The notes below the pieces were generated by a model. It was not told where the DNA came from and searched no databases. It saw only the letters and a list, made by a program, of their open reading frames with translations. The position numbers and the translations under genes were made by a program. Positions 12,644 through 17,774 of a stretch of 17,774 nucleotides of DNA are shown in pieces. Positions within the stretch are counted from its first letter, which is position 1, and every line of letters begins with the position of its first letter. The DNA comes from DASVEE01 sp036399695 (GTDB taxonomy: Bacteria > Acidobacteriota > Thermoanaerobaculia > Gp7-AA8), in contig DASWMP010000097.1 in assembly GCA_036399695.1 (NCBI GenBank), positions 1 through 17,774 of the forward strand, written 5' to 3'.

Positions 12644-13826
12644 CGAATCCCCCGATGCAGTCGAAGCGCGCGAGCGCGCCTTCATCCTGCCGACGTATGC
12701 GCGCACTCAGTTCCATCCCCGCGATGGAAAGGGCGCCCGTCTGTTCGATGCGGATGGCCGCGCCTACTGGGATCTCCTCGGCGGCATCGCCGTGAACTCG
12801 CTCGGCCACAAGCACCCGCGCATCATGCGCGCGCTGCGCGAGGCGTCGGCGTCGCTGCTCCACATCTCGAACCTCTACTACCACCCGGCGCCCGGCATCC
12901 TCGGCGAGCAGCTCGTCCGCGAGTCGGGGCTCACGCGCGCCTTCTTCTGCAACAGCGGCACGGAAGCGAATGAGGCGGCGCTGAAGTTCGCGCGGCTGGC
13001 CACGAAGCGGACGGAGATCGTCGCGCTCGAGGAGTCGTTCCACGGCCGCACCATGGGCTCGCTTTCCATGACCGGCCACGAGGCCTACCGCGCGCCGTTC
13101 GCGCCGCTCGTCTCCGGCGTCAGCTTCGTCGCACCGAACGACGTCGCCGCGCTCGAAGCCGCGGTGACGGCCAACACCGCCGCCATCTTCATGGAGCCGG
13201 TCATGGGCGAAGGAGGCATAGTCCCGCTCACCGACGAGTACCTCATCGCCGCGCGCCGCATCGCCGACCGCACCGGCGCGCTGCTGGTCTTCGACGAGAT
13301 CCAGTGCGGTCTCGGCCGCACCGGCCATCTCTTCGCGTTCCAGAAGAGCGGCGTCGTCCCGGACATCATCACGCTGGCCAAACCGCTCGGCGGCGGCCTC
13401 CCGCTCGGCGCCGTGCTCACCGGCGACGCGCTGGAAGGCATCGTCAAGCCGGGCCATCACGGCACCACCTTCGGCGGCAACCCGGTAGCCTGCCGCCTCG
13501 GCATCGAAGTGCTGGCCGAGTCGAAGAAGCTCCTGCCGCACGTCCAGAAACTCGGCGACTGGTTCGGCGCCGAAGCGAACACGCTCAAGGCCCGCGTCCC
13601 GTCGATCGTAGAAGTGCGCGGCAGCGGCCTGATGTGGGGCCTCGAGCTCGATCGCCCCGCAGCACCCGTAGCAAAGGAGCTCCTGGCCAAAGGCTTCGTC
13701 GTCGGCACCGCCCGCGAAAAAGTCATCCGCCTGCTCCCGCCCTACATCACCCCCAAGAAGGCCCTCAGCGACTTTCTCGGAGCCCTGGAATCGGTGCTGG
13801 CCCCAGCCGCCGCCAAAGCCGCGTAG
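12630..13826 (+). CDS. argD: Acetylornithine aminotransferase
   Basis: This PLP enzyme converts N-acetylglutamate semialdehyde to N-acetylornithine. The 398-aa protein is a class-III aminotransferase with SGTEANE (109-115), the FHGRTMG loop, FDEIQCGLGRTG (221-232) where D222 holds the pyridine nitrogen, and the Schiff-base lysine K251 in TLAKPLGGGLPLGA. The HGTTFGGNP motif follows. The start is the ATG at 12630 with AAGGAG upstream, within the last codons of argB. Length and motifs are typical. Enzymes of this family may also serve lysine synthesis as succinyl-diaminopimelate aminotransferase. A 57-bp gap with heptads follows before argG. Confidence 0.95.
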   Translation: MLLHDESPDAVEARERAFILPTYARTQFHPRDGKGARLFDADGRAYWDLLGGIAVNSLGHKHPRIMRALREASASLLHISNLYYHPAPGILGEQLVRESGLTRAFFCNSGTEANEAALKFARLATKRTEIVALEESFHGRTMGSLSMTGHEAYRAPFAPLVSGVSFVAPNDVAALEAAVTANTAAIFMEPVMGEGGIVPLTDEYLIAARRIADRTGALLVFDEIQCGLGRTGHLFAFQKSGVVPDIITLAKPLGGGLPLGAVLTGDALEGIVKPGHHGTTFGGNPVACRLGIEVLAESKKLLPHVQKLGDWFGAEANTLKARVPSIVEVRGSGLMWGLELDRPAAPVAKELLAKGFVVGTAREKVIRLLPPYITPKKALSDFLGALESVLAPAAAKAA

Positions 13827-13829
13827 CCA

Positions 13830-13878
13830 CCAAAACCCAAAAACCAAAAACCAGCAACGGAAAACGGACAACGGACAA
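13830..13878. repeat. Seven in-phase heptads before argG
   Basis: Units CCAAAAC, CCAAAAA, CCAAAAA, CCAGCAA, CGGAAAA, CGGACAA, CGGACAA run without slip, changing from one heptad type into another while keeping phase. The array begins 3 bp after the argD stop and ends 5 bp before the argG ATG, leaving no Shine-Dalgarno sequence. Confidence 0.93.
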
Positions 13879-13883
13879 CGCAA

Positions 13884-15125
13884 ATGAAAACGTACAAAAA
13901 AGTCGCCCTCGCCTACTCCGGCGGACTCGATACGTCGGTGATCATTCCCTGGCTGAAGGAGAACTACGGCTGTGAAGTCGTGGCCGTGGCCGTCGACGTC
14001 GGTCAGGCCGAAGAGACCTCCGGGCTCGCGGAGAAGGCCTATCGCACCGGCGCGTGCGATTTCTATCTCATCGACGCGAAGGAAGAGTTCGCGGCCGATT
14101 ACCTCTTTCCCGTGCTGAAGGCGGGCGCGATCTACGAGCGCGACTACCTGCTCGGTACGTCGACCGCCCGTCCGCTCATCGCGCGGAAGCAGGTGGAGAT
14201 CGCCCTCATGACCGGCTGCGACGCGCTCGCGCATGGCTGCACCGGCAAGGGCAACGACCAGGTCCGCTTCGAGCTCGCCTACCAGGCGCTCGCGCCGGAG
14301 CTGGCCGTCATCGCCCCCTGGCGCGAGTGGGACATCGTCTCGCGTGAAGACGCCATCGATTACGCCGCGTCGCGCGGCATCCCGGTGCCGGTCACGAAGA
14401 AGGACCCGTACTCGCGCGACCGCAACCTCTGGCACCTCTCGCATGAAGGCGGTCCGCTGGAGAACCCGGCCTTCGAGCCGGAGGCTTCGATGTTCAAGCT
14501 CACGACCGATCCGATGCATGCGCCGGAGACGCCGGAGAAGGTGACGATCGAGTTCGACGGCGGCGTGCCGGTGGCGGTGAACGGCGTGCAGCTCTCGCCC
14601 GCGAAGCTCGTCGAGACGCTCAACGCCATCGGCGGGAAGCACGGCATCGGCCGCGCCGACATCGTCGAGAACCGCCTCATCGGCATCAAGTCGCGCGGCG
14701 TCTACGAGACGCCCGGCGGCACGCTGCTCGTCACGGCCCTCAAGGCGCTGGAGTCGATCACGCTCGATCGCGACAGCGTGCACGAGAAGGAGCGGCTGGC
14801 CACGCGTTACGCGGAGCTCGTCTACAACGGCCAGTGGTTCGCGCCGCTGCGCGAGGCGTTCGACGCGTTCGTGAACACGCTCACGGCGGACGTCACCGGC
14901 CTGGTCACGATCAAGCTGTACAAGGGCAACGCGACGGTCGTCGGACGGCAGTCGCCGTACTCGCTCTATTCGCAGGACCTGGCGTCCTTCGACATGACGG
15001 GCTACGACGCCAAGGACTCGGCGGGCTTCATCCGCCTCTTCGGCCTGCCGCTTCGCGGCCGGAAACGCCTTTCGCCGCTCGGAGTGGAGCGCGAGCTGAC
15101 CGCGGTGGAGGGGAACGGACAGTGA
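13884..15125 (+). CDS. argG: Argininosuccinate synthase
   Basis: ArgG joins citrulline and aspartate with ATP to give argininosuccinate. The 413-aa protein has the PP-loop ATP-binding motif YSGGLDTS (11-18), the GTSTARPL segment, HGCTGKGNDQVRFE for citrulline/aspartate binding and the ENRLIGIKSRGVYETPGG block. Length is typical for the family. The start is the ATG at 13884; the bases before it are heptad repeat and no Shine-Dalgarno is visible. Its stop overlaps the argH GTG start (GTGA), coupling the last two pathway enzymes. Confidence 0.97.
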   Translation: MKTYKKVALAYSGGLDTSVIIPWLKENYGCEVVAVAVDVGQAEETSGLAEKAYRTGACDFYLIDAKEEFAADYLFPVLKAGAIYERDYLLGTSTARPLIARKQVEIALMTGCDALAHGCTGKGNDQVRFELAYQALAPELAVIAPWREWDIVSREDAIDYAASRGIPVPVTKKDPYSRDRNLWHLSHEGGPLENPAFEPEASMFKLTTDPMHAPETPEKVTIEFDGGVPVAVNGVQLSPAKLVETLNAIGGKHGIGRADIVENRLIGIKSRGVYETPGGTLLVTALKALESITLDRDSVHEKERLATRYAELVYNGQWFAPLREAFDAFVNTLTADVTGLVTIKLYKGNATVVGRQSPYSLYSQDLASFDMTGYDAKDSAGFIRLFGLPLRGRKRLSPLGVERELTAVEGNGQ

Positions 15126-16507
15126 CGAACATGTGGGGCGGCCGTTTCGCCGACGCACCCTCGGAGCTCCTGCGCGCGCTGAACGATTCGTTCGCGTTCG
15201 ATCAGGCATTGCTCGCCGAGGATGTGGAGGGCTCGGTCGCATGGGCAAAGGCGCTGGGCACGGCGCGTGTGTTGTCCGCCGACGAGGTACAGCAGATCAC
15301 CGCTGCCCTCGCCGAGACTCCGGGTGTGCGGGGTCAGACAGGAGTGTCTGACCTACACGCTTCGCGTGGTGAAGGAAATGTAGGACAGACACTCTTGTCT
15401 GTCCCGGGTGAAGCTCACGAAGACGTGCATTCGTACGTCGAGGCGAAGCTCCGCGAAGCCGTCGGCGCGCTGGCGGGCAAGCTCCACACGGGCCGCTCGC
15501 GCAACGACCAGGTGGCCACGGACCTGAAGCTCTGGTTGAAGAAAGCGTGCGCGGAAGCGCAGTCGCTCGCGACCTCGCTGGCCGTCGCACTCGCGCAGCG
15601 CGCTGTCGACGAAGCGGCCACGCCGATGCCCGGCTACACGCATTCGAAGCGCGCGGAGCCCGTGACCTTCGGTCACTGGTGCCTCGCGTATGTGGAGATG
15701 CTGCGGCGCGACATCTCCCGTCTTTCGGACACGCTCGACCGCGGCGACGAATGCCCGCTCGGCTCGGGGGCGCTCTCGGGCACGCCGCTGCCGATCGATC
15801 GCGATGCGCTCGCGCGGTCGCTCGGCTTCGCCCGGGCCTCGGCGAACTCGCTCGACGGCGTGTCGGACCGCGACTTCGCCGCGGAGTACCTCTTCGCCGT
15901 CTCGCTGCTGCTCTCGCATCTCTCGCGCATGGCCGAAGACCTCATCTTCTTCACCAGCGACGAGTGCGCGTACGCGGAACTGCCGGACGCGCTGGCCACC
16001 GGCTCGTCGCGCATGCCGCAGAAGAAGAATCCGGACGTCCTCGAGCTCGCCCGCGGCCACGCCGCGCGCGCCATCGGCGAGCTGACCGGCTTCCTGGCGC
16101 TGCTCAAAGGGCTGCCACTCGCCTACGACAAGGACCTGCAGCTCGACAAGGAGCCGCTCTTCCGCACGCGCAACACGCTCGCGGTGCTGCTGCCGGCGCT
16201 GACCGCGCTCGTCGGCGGCCTGAAACTCGACCGCGCCCGCATGCGCGAAGCCGCGTCGCACGATCTCCTGCTGGCCACGGAGCTCGCCGACGCACTGGCC
16301 GCGAAAGGCATCCCCTTCCGCGAAGCCCACGACATCGTCGGCAACGGCATGCGCGCCAGGACGCCCATGCCCGAGCTGGCGGCGCGGCACGGCCTCACCC
16401 TCGACGTCGACCAGATCCTCGCGAAAAAGTCGGCCAAAGGCGGGACATCCCCACAACGCGTGCTCGAAGCAGCAACGGCCGCACTGCACTCGCTCACGGG
16501 CAACTGA
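15122..16507 (+). CDS. argH: Argininosuccinate lyase with in-frame repeat insertion
   Basis: ArgH splits argininosuccinate into arginine and fumarate. The 461-aa protein shows MWGGRF at the N-terminus, HTGRSRNDQVATDL, PGYTH, and the fumarase/ASL signature GSSRMPQKKNPD (294-305) carrying the catalytic-loop serine. I chose the GTG at 15122 (GTGA overlap with argG, GGAGGGG at eight-base spacing) over the ATG at 15131, which lies too far from that site. Residues ~69-96 (GVRGQTGVSDLHASRGEGN and beyond) have no counterpart in E. coli ArgH and are encoded by a palindromic repeat. The insertion falls in the variable linker before the EDVHS motif, so the active site should be intact. The stop TGA lies inside a heptad array. 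Confidence 0.95.
   Translation: MTNMWGGRFADAPSELLRALNDSFAFDQALLAEDVEGSVAWAKALGTARVLSADEVQQITAALAETPGVRGQTGVSDLHASRGEGNVGQTLLSVPGEAHEDVHSYVEAKLREAVGALAGKLHTGRSRNDQVATDLKLWLKKACAEAQSLATSLAVALAQRAVDEAATPMPGYTHSKRAEPVTFGHWCLAYVEMLRRDISRLSDTLDRGDECPLGSGALSGTPLPIDRDALARSLGFARASANSLDGVSDRDFAAEYLFAVSLLLSHLSRMAEDLIFFTSDECAYAELPDALATGSSRMPQKKNPDVLELARGHAARAIGELTGFLALLKGLPLAYDKDLQLDKEPLFRTRNTLAVLLPALTALVGGLKLDRARMREAASHDLLLATELADALAAKGIPFREAHDIVGNGMRARTPMPELAARHGLTLDVDQILAKKSAKGGTSPQRVLEAATAALHSLTGN
15331..15405. repeat. Palindromic repeat inserted in frame within argH
   Basis: Arms at 15331-15358 and 15378-15405 are inverted repeats matching at 24 of 28 positions, with a 19-nt loop. Each arm is itself a palindrome: GTCAGACA ggag TGTCTGAC and GGACAGACA ctct TGTCTGTCC. 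The 75 bp is a multiple of three and keeps the argH frame open. Confidence 0.93.
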
Positions 16508-16524
16508 CAACGGATAACGGACAA
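16497..16524. repeat. Heptad array at the argH-argJ junction
   Basis: Units CGGGCAA, CTGACAA, CGGATAA, CGGACAA run from the last codons of argH to 5 bp before the argJ ATG. The argH stop codon (TGA, 16505-16507) is part of the second unit, and no Shine-Dalgarno sequence is left for argJ. Confidence 0.92.
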
Positions 16525-16529
16525 CGACC

Positions 16530-17702
16530 ATGAAACTCCCGAAAGGCTTCGTCGCCTCCGGCGTACGTGCCGGCATTCGCAAGAAGCGCCCCGACCTCGG
16601 TCTCGTCGTCGCTCCCGACGGCGCGAACGCGGCGGCCGTCTTCACCCTCAACCGCTTCCAGGCGGCGCCGGTGCTTTTGTCGAAAGCGTCGCTCAAGAAG
16701 ACCGGCGGCAAAGCGCGCGCGATCGTGGTCAACGCCGGCTGCGCGAACGCCGTCACCGGCAAGGAAGGCCTGGACGCCGCGAAGCGCGTGCGCACCCGCG
16801 CCGCCGAGCTGCTGAACTGCGGCGAAGACGAGATCCTCCTGGCGTCGACGGGCGTCATCGGCGTCGTGCTGCCCGACAAGAAGGTCCGCGACTTTCTGCC
16901 GGATGCGGTGACGCGCCTTTCGACCGGCGGCATCGAAGCGCTGTCGCACGCGATCCTGACGACGGACGTCGGCCCCAAGGTCGCGCAGGTGACGTTCACG
17001 CTCGGCGGCAAGCGCGGACGGATCGTCGGCGTCGCCAAAGGCGCGGGCATGATCCACCCGAACATGGCCACGATGCTCGGCTTCCTCATGACCGACGCCA
17101 ATCTCGCGCCGGCAACGCTGCAGCGCGCGCTGAAAGAGGCGGTGGACCACAGCTTCAACGCCATCTCCGTCGACGGCGATACGTCGACGAACGACACGGT
17201 CGTGCTGCTGGCGTCGTCGAAGCTCGGCAACAGCGAGAAAGCCGACCTGGCCGATTTCCAGCGCGCCCTCAACACGCTCTGCCGCGAGCTGTCGTGGATG
17301 ATCGTCCGCGACGGCGAAGGGGCGACGCGCGTGATGGAGCTCGAAGTGACGGGCGCCCGCACGGAGCGCGATGCGAAGCTGGCCGCGCACGCGATCGCCA
17401 CCTCGCCGCTGGTGAAGACGGCTCTGCACGGCGGCGATCCGAACTGGGGCCGCATCCTGGCCGCCGTCGGCCGGAGCGGCGCACGCTTCTCCGTGAAGCG
17501 CGTCTCCCTGACCGCCGGCAGCATCCCGCTGGTGCGCGATGGCCAGCCGGTCCCCTACCGCGAGAAGGACGCGGCCAAGGTGTTCGCCCGGGAGCGCGTC
17601 CCGCTGAAGGTGGATCTGGGCAACGGCACCGGCCGGGCCGTGATCCTCTCGAGCGACCTGGGACACGACTACGTGAGCCTGAACGCGGACTACCGTTCGT
17701 AA
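16530..17702 (+). CDS. argJ: Glutamate N-acetyltransferase (ornithine acetyltransferase)
   Basis: ArgJ moves the acetyl group from N-acetylornithine to glutamate, which recycles acetyl and makes the pathway cyclic; some members also use acetyl-CoA. The 390-aa precursor has the oxyanion-hole motif STGVIG (106-111) and the self-cleavage site KGAGMIHPNMATML, where T181 becomes the N-terminal nucleophile of the beta chain. GDPNWGRI and the end DLGHDYVSLNADYRS are typical. The start is the ATG at 16530; no ribosome site is visible, only heptad repeat. Whether it is mono- or bifunctional cannot be read from the sequence, but no argA or argE is present in the window. Confidence 0.96.
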   Translation: MKLPKGFVASGVRAGIRKKRPDLGLVVAPDGANAAAVFTLNRFQAAPVLLSKASLKKTGGKARAIVVNAGCANAVTGKEGLDAAKRVRTRAAELLNCGEDEILLASTGVIGVVLPDKKVRDFLPDAVTRLSTGGIEALSHAILTTDVGPKVAQVTFTLGGKRGRIVGVAKGAGMIHPNMATMLGFLMTDANLAPATLQRALKEAVDHSFNAISVDGDTSTNDTVVLLASSKLGNSEKADLADFQRALNTLCRELSWMIVRDGEGATRVMELEVTGARTERDAKLAAHAIATSPLVKTALHGGDPNWGRILAAVGRSGARFSVKRVSLTAGSIPLVRDGQPVPYREKDAAKVFARERVPLKVDLGNGTGRAVILSSDLGHDYVSLNADYRS

Positions 17703-17704
17703 AC

Positions 17705-17774
17705 AGATCTCGGAGTGCGGTGGCGAACGCCACCGCTCTGGTACGTGTATAGAAGAGCGGTGGCGTTCGCCACC
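17705..17774. repeat. Perfect 21-bp inverted repeat after argJ, cut by the window edge
   Basis: Arms at 17719-17739 and 17754-17774 are exact reverse complements around a 14-nt loop; each arm starts or ends with the inner palindrome GGTGGCG-AA/TT-CGCCACC. The preceding GATCTCGGAGTG matches the start of the hairpin at 4124. It could terminate the arg operon, though no T-tract is seen. Confidence 0.88.

Noticed and set aside
12474..15248. A 924-codon open frame on the minus strand opposite argD and argG
   Set aside because: The plus strand encodes complete, motif-bearing ArgD and ArgG. The antisense frame is Arg/Glu/Asp-rich low-complexity, as expected from the complement of high-GC codons.
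3217..16524. CRISPR array as an explanation for the spaced repeats
   Set aside because: The units are 7 bp and contiguous, with no 25-35-bp repeats separated by unique spacers and no cas genes.
15353..17524. A 723-codon open frame on the minus strand opposite argH and argJ
   Set aside because: It is antisense to two certain genes and has no family-like motif or ribosome site; its upstream part merely reads through the heptad array.

Overview
This is a high-GC bacterial chromosome segment, densely packed with genes on both strands. It carries no rRNA, tRNA, CRISPR array or transposase that I can see. The mix of genes (a complete-looking arginine cluster headed by argR, a DUF962/Mpo1-like protein, a MutS-family ATPase with membrane segments, a soluble P450) fits a soil or sediment bacterium. 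The many short repeats whose translations read like TDNGQRTTDNG, SVVRCPLSVV or ISDFRF suggest Acidobacteriota or a neighbouring phylum. That assignment rests on recognition, not on a search.

Left part (85-3761, minus strand): a single-domain response regulator, then a conserved-type membrane protein, then a GT-C-like membrane glycosyltransferase. The last two are coupled by an ATGA overlap. A small glutaredoxin-like gene (plus strand, 3872-4120) diverges from the regulator. Middle part (4165-9607): a minus-strand trio of cytochrome P450, Mpo1-like DUF962 protein and SRPBCC protein, the last two coupled by a GTGA overlap. A MutS-family ATPase diverges from the P450, with the two start codons only 3 bp apart. 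A 60-aa hydrophilic protein boxed between two ~102-bp palindromes and a secreted protein follow on the minus strand. Right part (9817-17702, plus strand): argR, a previously uncalled 50-aa ORF, argC, argB, argD, argG, argH and argJ. They look like one operon behind an argR promoter that carries two ARG boxes, one of which overlaps the argR start codon. ArgJ makes N-acetylglutamate by transacetylation, ArgB, ArgC and ArgD carry it to N-acetylornithine, and ArgG and ArgH convert citrulline to arginine. The carbamoyltransferase (argF) step is not in the window.

The most unusual feature is a set of imperfect arrays with a strict 7-bp period (CGGACAA, CCAACYG, ATTSAAC, CCAAAAA, CGATTTC, GNNACCG and CRRGCCC types). 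They fill almost every larger intergenic gap, often as facing arms that can fold into hairpins. They also run into genes: they form a loop in the glycosyltransferase, encode a C-terminal tail on ArgB, supply the argH stop codon, and occupy the Shine-Dalgarno position of argG and argJ. A separate palindromic repeat is inserted in frame in argH. Two other palindrome families sit at gene ends (8409-8510 with 8731-8832, and 4124-4162 with 17705-17774). No gene-level defence system or mobile element is visible. If the window holds something undescribed, these repeats and the argR-argC small ORF are the best candidates.
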